A stretch of DNA of 64,000 nucleotides from Microbacterium marinilacus (GTDB lineage: Bacteria; Actinomycetota; Actinomycetes; Actinomycetales; Microbacteriaceae): NCBI RefSeq assembly GCF_019753765.1, contig NZ_JAIJZW010000006.1, forward strand, positions 1 through 64,000. Direction: 5' to 3'. Shown one piece after another: positions 15,411 through 22,798 of the stretch. Numbering within the stretch: the first letter of the stretch is position 1; every line of letters begins with the position of its first letter. The notes beneath the pieces are model-generated. The model searched no databases and was not told the DNA's origin. It worked only from the letters and a program-made list of their open reading frames with translations. The translations under genes and the position numbers were made by a program.

Positions 15411-16193
15411 GTGGCACTCGCATCCCGCACCTCATCCCGGCCAGTCCGCCCCTCCATCGATCTGACGGTGGTGTCGAGCGAGCGCCTGAGCCCGCACCTC
15501 GTGCGGGTGACGCTCGGCGGCGACGGCTTCGCGCTGTTCGAGGACCGCCCGGAGACCGACAAGTACGTCAAGCTGAAGTTCACGACGCCCGCACCGGAGT
15601 CGCTCCCTGTCACACGCACGTACACGGTGCGGCGGGTGGACCATGAGGCGCGGACGTTGGACATCGACTTCGTCGTGCATGGGGACGAGGGGCTGGCCGG
15701 TCCGTGGGCGGCATCCGCTCAGCCCGGCGCGTCCCTGAGCCTGCTGGGGCCGGGCGGCGGGTACCTGCCGGAGGTGGAAGCCGACTGGCACCTGTTCGCG
15801 GGTGACCTGTCCGCGGTGCCGGCGATCTCCTCAGCGCTCGAGAGCCTCCCGGAGGACGCGTCCGGCATCGCTCTGATCGAGATCGACCGCGCCGACGCCG
15901 CCCTCGACCTCACGGCTCCTGCGGGGCTCGAGGTGCGCTGGATTATCGACCCGGATCACGAAGCGACCCGCCTCGCCGACGCCGTGCGCGAGCTGGAATG
16001 GCGGGACGGCCGCGTGAGCGTGTTCGCGCACGGCGAGCGAGAGTCGATGAAGGCGTTGCGTCGGGTGCTGTTCGACGAGCGCGCGCTCGAACGCTCCCAG
16101 GTGTCGCTCTCGGGCTACTGGGCGCGAGGCCGGACGGAAGATCGTTTCCAAGCGGAGAAGCGCGATCCGATCGGCCAGATCTTCCCCGCCTGA
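15411..16193 (+). CDS. Siderophore-interacting protein (NAD(P)H-dependent ferric-siderophore reductase)
   Basis: A 260-aa SIP-family flavoreductase that releases iron by reducing ferric siderophores in the cytoplasm. The FAD-binding barrel spans residues about 15-125 with R-T-Y-T-V-R at the FAD site. The C-terminal SIP domain has the signature FAGDLSAVPAISSALESLPE and ends GYWARGRTEDRFQAEKR, the classic closing motif. GTG at 15411 was preferred to an upstream GTG at 15354 because the extra residues are not family-like and GGGAAG precedes 15411. No siderophore biosynthesis or iron ABC genes are visible nearby. Confidence 0.9.
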   Translation: MALASRTSSRPVRPSIDLTVVSSERLSPHLVRVTLGGDGFALFEDRPETDKYVKLKFTTPAPESLPVTRTYTVRRVDHEARTLDIDFVVHGDEGLAGPWAASAQPGASLSLLGPGGGYLPEVEADWHLFAGDLSAVPAISSALESLPEDASGIALIEIDRADAALDLTAPAGLEVRWIIDPDHEATRLADAVRELEWRDGRVSVFAHGERESMKALRRVLFDERALERSQVSLSGYWARGRTEDRFQAEKRDPIGQIFPA

Positions 16194-16210
16194 GAGACTG
16201 CGCGGCTGCA

Positions 16211-16283
16211 CTCGCGCTTCGCCGACATCGCCCCGCGAACGACATCCAGGAGGGCGCAGATCTCCCGGCCGGAGGCTCTGCGG
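16211..16283 (+). repeat. Direct repeat copy 2: displaced, diverged dnaB 3' end
   Basis: This non-coding copy of the dnaB 3' terminus matches 7433-7506, including the codons for the terminal RFADMAPANDFQ-like peptide, but with a frameshift (one C missing in the CCCCC run) and the stop changed to GAG. It lies between the SIP gene and the serine hydrolase, where it has no function of its own. It looks like a relic left by insertion or recombination at dnaB. Confidence 0.85.
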
Positions 16284-16321
16284 CCCTTCCGTGTGACGCG
16301 AGGCTCGGTCAGGCTGAGGGC

Positions 16322-17449
16322 ATGACCTCCCCGATCGAAGAGCTGCTCGCCTCCCACGTCGAACACGGCACGATTCCCGGCGCCGTCGCGATCGTCGGCG
16401 GGCCGGATGCCGAGCCGGTCGCGGTCGGACGGGCCGGCGTGCGCGGTGAGGCGCTGCGACCCGACGCGATCTTCCGAATCCAGTCGATGACGAAGGCCGT
16501 CACCTCGGTCGCTGCGCTGCGGCTCGTCGAGCAGGGACGCATCCAGCTCGACGACCCGGTCGAGCGTTGGCTGCCCGAGCTCGCCGATCGCCGCGTGCTC
16601 GTGTCGCCCGGCGCGGGACTCGACGACACCGTGCCCGCTCCGAGGCAGATCACGCTGCGCCACCTGCTCACGAACACGAGCGGCTACGGGCAGATCATCG
16701 ACGACACCCCGCTGCACGACGCCATGATCGCGAACGGCACCGAGGCGGGGCCCGAGCCGGTCGAGCTCGGCGCCGACGAGTGGCTCGCGCGGCTGTCGGA
16801 GCTGCCGCTCGCCTTCGCCCCGGGGGAGGGCTGGCGCTACCACCTCTCCTTCGGGCTCCTCGGCATCCTGATCTCGAGGGTGACGGGCCGTCGGACCGGA
16901 GACCACCTGCGCGACGACCTCTTCGCGCCGCTCGGCATGGTCGACACGGGGTTCTTCGCGCCCGAGGCCGCGGCTCACCGCCTCCCCGCCGCGTACCGGC
17001 ACGACGGCAGCGGTCTGATCGAGACCGAGCCGGCCGGCGGTGGCTTCTACGCGGGTGAGCCTCCGTTCGTCGTCGATCACGCCGAGCTCGTCTCCACGGC
17101 CGCCGACTACGCCCGGTTCCTGCGCATGCTCGCCGCCGGTGGCGTCGCGAACGGCGAGCGGATGCTGTCGGCCGAACACCTGGCGATGATGACGAGCGAC
17201 CAGGTGCCGGCCGGCGCGAAGACCCCCGAGAGCTTCTTCCCGGGCTTCTGGGACGGCATGGGCTGGGGCTTCGGCGTGGGCGTGCAGACCACCGGGGCGC
17301 ACGCCGGGCGCTATGGCTGGTCGGGCGGTCAGGGCACGGACTTCTATGTCGACCCCGACGGCACCATCGGGCTGCTGCTCATCCAGGTCGAGATGGGGCC
17401 GGCCGTCTTCCCTCTTCTCGGCGAGTTCCAGGAGATCCCGTCCCGGTGA
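16322..17449 (+). CDS. Beta-lactamase-fold serine hydrolase (class C-like esterase/peptidase)
   Basis: A 375-aa member of the serine beta-lactamase/DD-peptidase-like superfamily. The SxxK motif is S55-M-T-K58 in FRIQSMTKAVTSVAALRLVE. The second-motif tyrosine is probably Y173 in WRYHLSFGLLG. The third-motif position is in YGWSGGQGTDFYVDP near residue 325 (HxG/WSG type). There is no signal peptide, so it is cytoplasmic and more likely an esterase or amidase than a true beta-lactamase. ATG at 16322 starts the domain. The MarR gene follows 63 bp downstream. The diverged dnaB relic lies just upstream. Confidence 0.88.
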   Translation: MTSPIEELLASHVEHGTIPGAVAIVGGPDAEPVAVGRAGVRGEALRPDAIFRIQSMTKAVTSVAALRLVEQGRIQLDDPVERWLPELADRRVLVSPGAGLDDTVPAPRQITLRHLLTNTSGYGQIIDDTPLHDAMIANGTEAGPEPVELGADEWLARLSELPLAFAPGEGWRYHLSFGLLGILISRVTGRRTGDHLRDDLFAPLGMVDTGFFAPEAAAHRLPAAYRHDGSGLIETEPAGGGFYAGEPPFVVDHAELVSTAADYARFLRMLAAGGVANGERMLSAEHLAMMTSDQVPAGAKTPESFFPGFWDGMGWGFGVGVQTTGAHAGRYGWSGGQGTDFYVDPDGTIGLLLIQVEMGPAVFPLLGEFQEIPSR

Positions 17450-17512
17450 CCGGCGAGGGACCGGTCGTCGAGCTGCGGTGGCAGCGCCCACCGCGATCCT
17501 AGAGTGGAGCGC

Positions 17513-17956
17513 ATGGAGTCGTTCAGCTTCGTGTACGTGGTCAAGCAGCTCGAGCTGGCGCTGCGACCGCGCATCGAGCACGCCGCGGCCGAGGGCGGCA
17601 TGACCGCGGCGCAGTACACGGCGCTGACGGTGCTCCACCGGCGTCCGGGCATCACCAGCTCGGAGCTCGCGCGGCGGTCGTTCGTCCGACCGCAGACCAT
17701 GGCCGGCACGCTCGACCCTCTGCTCGAGGCGGGGCTGATCCGCCGGGAGCGCGACCCCGAGCACGGACGGCGCATGCGCATCTTCCTCACCGACGAGGGC
17801 GAGGCGGCGATGGAGCGGACCGCGCCGCCCATCGAGGCCCTCGAGGAGCTGCTGGTCGGCGACCTGTCGGCCTCCGAGCGGGCGCAGTTCGCCGAGTACC
17901 TGCGCCGCGCGCGCAACACCATCGACGCGGCCGGGCATCGGGCGCCGTCGGCCTGA
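17513..17956 (+). CDS. MarR-family transcriptional regulator
   Basis: A 147-aa MarR protein: an N-terminal dimer helix (SFVYVVKQLELALRPRIE), the winged HTH (GMTAAQYTALTVLHRRPGIT, SSELARRSFVRPQTMAGTLD) and the wing RDPEHGRRMRIFLTDEG. ATG at 17513 follows GGAG; GTG at 17504 is an alternative. It probably regulates the serine hydrolase upstream, with which it may be co-transcribed. I see no convincing palindrome in the 55-bp gap. Its stop sits in a hairpin shared with the convergent AraC gene. Confidence 0.85.
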   Translation: MESFSFVYVVKQLELALRPRIEHAAAEGGMTAAQYTALTVLHRRPGITSSELARRSFVRPQTMAGTLDPLLEAGLIRRERDPEHGRRMRIFLTDEGEAAMERTAPPIEALEELLVGDLSASERAQFAEYLRRARNTIDAAGHRAPSA

Positions 17957-17963
17957 CGACGGC
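17944..17963. terminator. Short hairpin between convergent marR and araC genes
   Basis: GCCGTCG (17944-17950) pairs with CGACGGC (17957-17963) around a 6-nt loop that contains the marR stop codon. There is no T-tract, so strength is uncertain. Confidence 0.4.
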
Positions 17964-18928
17964 TATCCGTCGAGACCGGCGATCGTGGCCGACGGGTTCT
18001 CGCCGTAGCGCTCGCGATAGCGGGCGGAGAAGCGACCGAGGTGCGAGACGCCCCACCGGCTCACGACGTCCTTCACCGTGCGCCCGCTGCCTGCCGCGTC
18101 GAGCAGCGCGAGGCGCGCGTACTCGAGCCGGAGCGAACGGAGGAGCTCGGAGGGCGTCGTGCCCCAGAGCTCGGCGGCCTGCTTCTCGAGCGTCCGCGGG
18201 CTGATGCCCGCCTCCCGAGCGATGTCCGCCACCGTGCCGCCCACGACGCCGCGCGTGTGCATGAGCACGAGGGCGTGGCGTGCGGCGCTCTCCGCGCTGT
18301 GGCGGGCTGCACGCACCTCGGAGGAGTACTCGTGCGGCGCGGCGCGCAGGAGCGTCGTCATCAGCGCATCGGGAAGCGTCCGCTCCACCGCGCCGTCCGG
18401 CCGTCGCGCGCGTCGGGACCACCAGTAGACGCGCCGGCTCAGCACGCTCCACGCCGAGCCGTCCCGAGTCGTCGTGTCGAGCCACCCGTCGAAGCGGACG
18501 GGGCGGGACGGCACGCGACCGGTGAGCGTGCCGAGCGCATGCTCGAGGCTCGCGCGATCGAGCTTGACGCCGAGCATGCGCGCCGGCTCGCGCCACCCCT
18601 GCAGCGTCGAGGGCTCGACGGGGCCGTGCACCGCCGCCGTCGTCGCCGTCGCGACGCCCTGGCTGCGGCCGTACGTCATCAGCACCCTCCCGTGCGTCAT
18701 GAGGTTCACCTCGTAGGAGTCCACGAACTCGGCCGAGTCGACCCGCGTCGCGGTGCGGTACTCGAGCGTGCCCACCAGCACCGGGCCGAGGGTCCCTGCC
18801 CGCAGGCGCAACCCGAACGTGTCCGCCCTCACGCCGCGCAGGACATGCGGGAAGAAGGCACGCCCGCCCACCGCCCGAGCCTGGTCGATGCTGCGGGTGC
18901 TCAGATCGAAGATCTCCGTGTGCGACAT
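17963..18928 (-). CDS. AraC-family transcriptional regulator
   Basis: A 321-aa AraC regulator. The N-terminal half (residues about 20-190) matches the cupin-type AraC_binding_2 sensor layout with a VNLMTHGRVLMTYGRSQG strand pair. The C-terminal double HTH covers residues about 215-315: first HTH GGTVADIAREAGISPRTLEK, second DVVSRWGVSHLGRFSARYRE with the terminal YGENPSATI. Regulators of this type often activate aromatic amine or alcohol oxidation genes (FeaR-like). It is divergent from the aldehyde dehydrogenase at 19120 across a 191-bp gap carrying direct TCCATTTC repeats, so it probably activates the dehydrogenase pair. Confidence 0.88.
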   Translation of the reverse strand: MSHTEIFDLSTRSIDQARAVGGRAFFPHVLRGVRADTFGLRLRAGTLGPVLVGTLEYRTATRVDSAEFVDSYEVNLMTHGRVLMTYGRSQGVATATTAAVHGPVEPSTLQGWREPARMLGVKLDRASLEHALGTLTGRVPSRPVRFDGWLDTTTRDGSAWSVLSRRVYWWSRRARRPDGAVERTLPDALMTTLLRAAPHEYSSEVRAARHSAESAARHALVLMHTRGVVGGTVADIAREAGISPRTLEKQAAELWGTTPSELLRSLRLEYARLALLDAAGSGRTVKDVVSRWGVSHLGRFSARYRERYGENPSATIAGLDG

Positions 18929-18988
18929 GTCGGGACCCCATCGCTGCGACGGTGAGAGGACGGCGTCGTCTCTCGAGACGCAGTCTGC

Positions 18989-19030
18989 TCCATTTCAGGG
19001 AGGCTGACAAGTTCCAGGCCTATCCATTTC
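18989..19030 (+). promoter_or_regulatory. Direct TCCATTTC repeats, possible AraC sites
   Basis: TCCATTTC occurs at 18989-18996 and 19023-19030, 34 bp apart and in the same orientation, in the divergent araC-aldehyde dehydrogenase region. AraC proteins often bind direct repeats, usually spaced about 21 bp, so this is only suggestive. Confidence 0.35.
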
Positions 19031-19119
19031 GCGAACGGCGCGTTGACCGACGTCGCAGGGAAGCGAAGCATCGTCGGCACACGAGCGGGAGGCCACCCGG
19101 TTCTCGACGAGGAGACGAC

Positions 19120-20598
19120 ATGACACAGCCGCTGCCCGAAGGCGGGACGACCGTACGAGGCGAGATCTGGATCGACGGGGGATGGCGGGAGGCGAGCGGG
19201 GGACGGTACGACGTCGAGGACCCCGCCACCGGGCGCGTGATCGGACGCGCGGGAGCCGCGAGCGTCGCGGACGTGGACGCGGCGGCGCGCGCGGCACGGA
19301 GGGCCTTCGACGACGGCCGGTGGTCCGGTCTGCCGGCTCGGGAGCGATCGCGCGTGCTGCTCCGCGCGGCGGCGCTGCTGCGCGACCGGGCCGAGGACTT
19401 CGCCCGCGCCGAGAGCGCGGACGTGGGCAAGCCAATCACCTTCGCGCGGATCATCGACGTGCCGAACTCGGCGGATCAGCTCGAGTACTTCGCGACGCTC
19501 GTCGCGACGTCCGAGGGCGCCGTCCGCGAGACGCCGCTGCCGGTGCATGCCTACACGCGCCGCGAGCCGCACGGCGTCGTCGGCGCGATCAGCCCGTTCA
19601 ACTTCCCGCTCATCCTCTCGACGTCGAAGCTCGGGCCGGCGCTGGCCGCGGGCAACACGGTCGTCCACAAGCCGGCTCCCCAGACGCCGCTGAGCGCCCA
19701 GCTGCTCGCCGAGCTCTTCGCCGACGCGGGGCTGCCGGACGGCGTCTACAACCTGGTGACCGGCCCCGGGCCCGAGCTCGGCGACGCGCTGGTGCGCCAC
19801 GACGCGGTCGACGCGATCGCCTTCACCGGATCGACCTCCGTGGGACGCGCCGTGGCCCGCACCGCGGGCGACCTGCTCAAGCCGGTCGCGGCGGAGCTCG
19901 GGGGAAACGCGGCCAACATCGTGTTCGCCGACGCCGACCTCGACGCCGCGATCGGCACGATCATCAACGCCTTCGCCTTCAACACGGGTCAGTTCTGCAT
20001 GGCGGGGCCGCGGCTGCTCGTCGAGCGACCGGTCTACGAGACCGTGCTCGCCATCCTGTCGGAGGCGGTCGGGCAGGTGCCGCTGGGCAGCCCACGGGAC
20101 GAGGGGACGCTGATCGGGCCGCTCATCAGCGGAGCGCACCGCGACCGCGTCGACGCGCACGTGCGCGACGCCGTCGCCGCCGGCGCGCGCCTCGTCGCGG
20201 GCGGCGAGCGCCTGGACCTCGACGGCGGCTACTTCTACGCGCCGACGGTGCTCGCAGACGTCGCGCAGGACGCGGTCGTCGTGCAGGAGGAGGTGTTCGG
20301 GCCGGTCCTCACCGTCCAGCCGTTCGACACGGAGGAGGAGGCGATCGCGCTGGCCAACGGCACCCCGTACGGGCTCGCCGCCGGGCTGCAGACCACGAGC
20401 ATCGCCCGCGCACACCGGGTCGCCGCTCGGCTGCAGGCGGGGATCGTGTGGGTCAACGACTGGGGCCTGCTCGACGCGGCCGTGCCGTTCGGCGGCGTCA
20501 AGGCGTCGGGGTGGGGACGGGAGAGCGGGCCCGAGGCTCTGGCCTCGTACACCCACGTGAAGTCCGTCCTGGTGGCGCTCAAGGACGGCGCGCGATGA
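19120..20598 (+). CDS. NAD(P)-dependent aldehyde dehydrogenase, aryl/vanillin-type
   Basis: A 492-aa aldehyde dehydrogenase. The catalytic cysteine is C293 in NTGQFCMAGPRLLVE and the general base is E259 in AAELGGNAANIVFADADL. SPFNFPLILSTSK near residue 160 positions the cofactor. The combination of G-x-F-C and F-A-D-A-D-L-D is typical of benzaldehyde/vanillin/succinate-semialdehyde branches rather than acetaldehyde enzymes. ATG at 19120 follows GAGGAGACGAC; the upstream open frame was dropped. Its stop overlaps the start of the alcohol dehydrogenase (ATGA), so the two are coupled and together turn an alcohol into an acid. Confidence 0.92.
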   Translation: MTQPLPEGGTTVRGEIWIDGGWREASGGRYDVEDPATGRVIGRAGAASVADVDAAARAARRAFDDGRWSGLPARERSRVLLRAAALLRDRAEDFARAESADVGKPITFARIIDVPNSADQLEYFATLVATSEGAVRETPLPVHAYTRREPHGVVGAISPFNFPLILSTSKLGPALAAGNTVVHKPAPQTPLSAQLLAELFADAGLPDGVYNLVTGPGPELGDALVRHDAVDAIAFTGSTSVGRAVARTAGDLLKPVAAELGGNAANIVFADADLDAAIGTIINAFAFNTGQFCMAGPRLLVERPVYETVLAILSEAVGQVPLGSPRDEGTLIGPLISGAHRDRVDAHVRDAVAAGARLVAGGERLDLDGGYFYAPTVLADVAQDAVVVQEEVFGPVLTVQPFDTEEEAIALANGTPYGLAAGLQTTSIARAHRVAARLQAGIVWVNDWGLLDAAVPFGGVKASGWGRESGPEALASYTHVKSVLVALKDGAR

Positions 20599-21710
20599 GC
20601 GTCACCGCCCGGGCGGCGGTCCTGCCGCGCGCCGGAGAGCCCTTCGTCGTCCGCGACATCCGGATCGAGGAGCCGCGCGACGACGAGGTGCTGGTGCGTC
20701 TCGTCGCGACGGGCCTCTGCCACACCGACCTCGGCGTCCGTTTCGGAGGGATCCCCTTCCCGCTGCCGGGCGTCATCGGCCACGAAGGGGCGGGCATCGT
20801 CCTCCGCGCGGGCTCCGCCGTGGACGAGGTCGAGCCGGGGGACAGCGTCGTGCTGAGCTTCTCCTCGTGCGGTGCGTGCGACTCCTGCGTCGCCGGCCGT
20901 CCCGCCTACTGCGTCGAGTGGTACGCCCGCAACATCGGCCGCGGGGCGCGCGCCGACGGGTCGACGGCCCTGTCGCTCGCGCAGGAGCCGCTCGGAGCGC
21001 ACTTCTTCGGCCAGTCGTCCTTCGCGGAGTACGCGGTGGTGGATCGCCGCAGCGTCGTCAAAGTGCCCTCGGACGCGGATCTCGCGATGCTCGCCCCTCT
21101 CGGGTGCGGCGTGCTCACGGGGTTCGGCTCGGTGTGGAACGTCCTGGACGTGCAGCCCGCGCACCGGACGGCCGTGTTCGGCACCGGCGCGGTCGGGCTG
21201 GCCGGAGTGATCGCCGCCGCCCTGCGCGGGGCGCGCACGCTGATCGCCGTCGATGTCGTGCCGGAGCGGCTCGAGCTCGCCCGCGAGCTCGGCGCCACCC
21301 ACACCTTCGACGGGCGCGATCCGGCGCTGGCCGATCGGATCCGCGAGGCCACCGGCGGCCTCGGCCTGCATCGCGCGTTCGATACGACGGGCAACCCGGG
21401 CGTCGGACGCACCGCGATCGACGCCCTCGGCACCGGTGGCACGGTCGCCGTCTGCGGTGCACCCCCGCCCGGCACGGAGATCCCGGTCGACATCCAGGGC
21501 GTCCTCGTCGGCAAGTCGCTCGTCGGGGTGACGATGGGCGCCGCCGATCCTCGAGAGCTGATCCCCGAGCTCGTCCGGCTGCACGCCGACGGCGAGCTGC
21601 CGCTGGAGCGACTCGTCGGGCACTACCCCCTCGATCGGATCGAGGACGCGGTGGCGGACATGCACGGCGGGCGCCGCGTGAAGCCCGTCATCGTCTTCGG
21701 CGACCGCTGA
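20595..21710 (+). CDS. Zinc-dependent aryl-type alcohol dehydrogenase (class III-like MDR)
   Basis: A 371-aa medium-chain zinc alcohol dehydrogenase. Catalytic zinc ligands are C42 (GLCHTDLG), H63-E64 (IGHEGAG) and a later Cys near residue 175 (PLGCGVLTG). The four structural-zinc cysteines are C92, C95, C98 and C106 (CGACDSC ... YC). The Rossmann fold is VFGTGAVGLAGVIAA near 195. The sequence style matches benzyl/aryl alcohol dehydrogenases. ATG at 20595 overlaps the upstream stop by 4 bp. With the aldehyde dehydrogenase it forms an alcohol-to-acid pair, probably under the divergent AraC regulator. The substrate is not determined. Confidence 0.92.
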   Translation: MSVTARAAVLPRAGEPFVVRDIRIEEPRDDEVLVRLVATGLCHTDLGVRFGGIPFPLPGVIGHEGAGIVLRAGSAVDEVEPGDSVVLSFSSCGACDSCVAGRPAYCVEWYARNIGRGARADGSTALSLAQEPLGAHFFGQSSFAEYAVVDRRSVVKVPSDADLAMLAPLGCGVLTGFGSVWNVLDVQPAHRTAVFGTGAVGLAGVIAAALRGARTLIAVDVVPERLELARELGATHTFDGRDPALADRIREATGGLGLHRAFDTTGNPGVGRTAIDALGTGGTVAVCGAPPPGTEIPVDIQGVLVGKSLVGVTMGAADPRELIPELVRLHADGELPLERLVGHYPLDRIEDAVADMHGGRRVKPVIVFGDR

Positions 21711-21724
21711 TCGCCGGGGTAGCG

Positions 21725-22351
21725 TCAGGCGGGCTCGCCCGCCTCGCGGGCGGGGATGTCGACCGCTCGGGCGGGGGAGGGGTGCATCTCCAGCGCGAAC
21801 GTCGCCGTGCCGTCGTCGAGCTGCGTGGTGAGGACCGCCTCCGCGATGTGCAGCGGGGTGTCGTGGATGCGCACGCGCGCCGTGGTGAGCTCCGGGAACG
21901 GTCCGCCGCCGGCCTCGCCGCAGCCCGCGAGCATGTCGTCCAGCGTGCTGCGGAGCTCGGCGGGCACCCGTTCGGTGGCGGAGGAGGCGGAGATCGGCAC
22001 CTCGATCACGGACCCGTCGCCGGCGACGTGCTGTTCGAGATCTGCTCCGTAGAGGACGGTCAGAAGGGCCAGCGGGCCGAGCGCCGGTCGAGGCAGGTCG
22101 ATCGTGGTCCACCTGCCACCTGGTGCGCGGGTGTGCAGCACTCCGGCATGCGAGATGTTCTCGGCGCGGCTCGTCTTGGCGGGCGCGTCCGTGTCGGGCA
22201 TCAGGAAGTCCACCGTGGAGCGGCTCACGTCGTCGCGCGGACTGACGTAGGCGTTCTCGGTGATCTGGATGCCGGCGACGGCCTGCACGTACGAGGCCTC
22301 GAACGCCTCCGCGGTGAGCGTCGCGGTCAGGGCCTCTCTGAGAGTGGACAT
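21725..22351 (-). CDS. Hypothetical protein paired with ArsR-type regulator
   Basis: A 208-aa soluble protein with no signal peptide. It has an N-terminal helix (LREALTATLTAEAFEASYVQ), then an alternating beta pattern with SRSTVDFLMPD, RAENISHAGVLHTRAPGGRW and a closing VRIHDTPLHIAEAVLT. The strand-rich core recalls LolA/lipoprotein-type carrier folds, but I cannot claim membership. ATG at 22351 follows GAAGGGAA. It lies 17 bp after the ArsR-like gene on the same strand, so the two form an operon behind a 20-bp-arm palindrome. The C-terminal 6 bp and stop overlap a small GC hairpin at 21727-21744. Confidence 0.65.
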   Translation of the reverse strand: MSTLREALTATLTAEAFEASYVQAVAGIQITENAYVSPRDDVSRSTVDFLMPDTDAPAKTSRAENISHAGVLHTRAPGGRWTTIDLPRPALGPLALLTVLYGADLEQHVAGDGSVIEVPISASSATERVPAELRSTLDDMLAGCGEAGGGPFPELTTARVRIHDTPLHIAEAVLTTQLDDGTATFALEMHPSPARAVDIPAREAGEPA

Positions 22352-22368
22352 CGCTGTTCCCTTCTGGT

Positions 22369-22719
22369 CTAGGTCTGGTCGCGGGGCGGGGCCCCGTGGG
22401 TGATCTGCGCGAGCCAGGCAGCGTGACGCCGGTAGGACCGTCGCCCTTCGGGCGTCAGCGTCAGGACGGCGACGGGGCGCTGGCGCTCCGCGCTCTGCGC
22501 GTGCTGCTTCGACTGCGCGACGAGGCCGGCATCGGCGAGCACGCGCACGTTCTTCGACAGATGCGAATCGCTGATGCCGAGCGCCGACTGCAGGTCCGCG
22601 AAACGCAGCGACTCGGTCTCCGCGAGCATCGCGCAGACCTGCAGCCGGATCGGCGAGTGGATGACCTCGTCGAACGCGGGACGATCGTCCGACGGGTCGG
22701 AGCGGCGCACGCTTGCCAT
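22369..22719 (-). CDS. ArsR/winged-helix transcriptional regulator
   Basis: A 116-aa winged-helix protein of the type annotated ArsR or 'transcriptional regulator' (DUF5937/HTH_27-like): HSPIRLQVCAMLAETESLRF, then ADLQSALGISDSHLSKNVRV and the wing VLTLTPEGRRSYRRHAAW. No CxC metal site is present, so a metal sensor is unlikely. ATG at 22719 lies within one operator TTGCCATGTCGGCAA; a longer form from an in-frame ATG at 22755 lies within the second. This geometry implies tight autoregulation. The co-transcribed 208-aa protein follows. Confidence 0.8.
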   Translation of the reverse strand: MASVRRSDPSDDRPAFDEVIHSPIRLQVCAMLAETESLRFADLQSALGISDSHLSKNVRVLADAGLVAQSKQHAQSAERQRPVAVLTLTPEGRRSYRRHAAWLAQITHGAPPRDQT

Positions 22720-22757
22720 GTCGGCAAGTCTCACACGGACTTGCCGACATGGCAAGC
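22711..22757. promoter_or_regulatory. Large perfect palindrome (20-bp arms), double operator over the regulator start
   Basis: GCTTGCCATGTCGGCAAGTC (22711-22730) and GACTTGCCGACATGGCAAGC (22738-22757) are exact reverse complements with a 7-bp spacer. Each arm is itself a TTGCC-N5-GGCAA inverted repeat, giving two operators 28 bp apart. The regulator's start codon is inside the first. Confidence 0.85.
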
Positions 22758-22798
22758 GTCATCGCCGCGAGGGTCCCTCCGTCAGACGCCCAGCGGAC

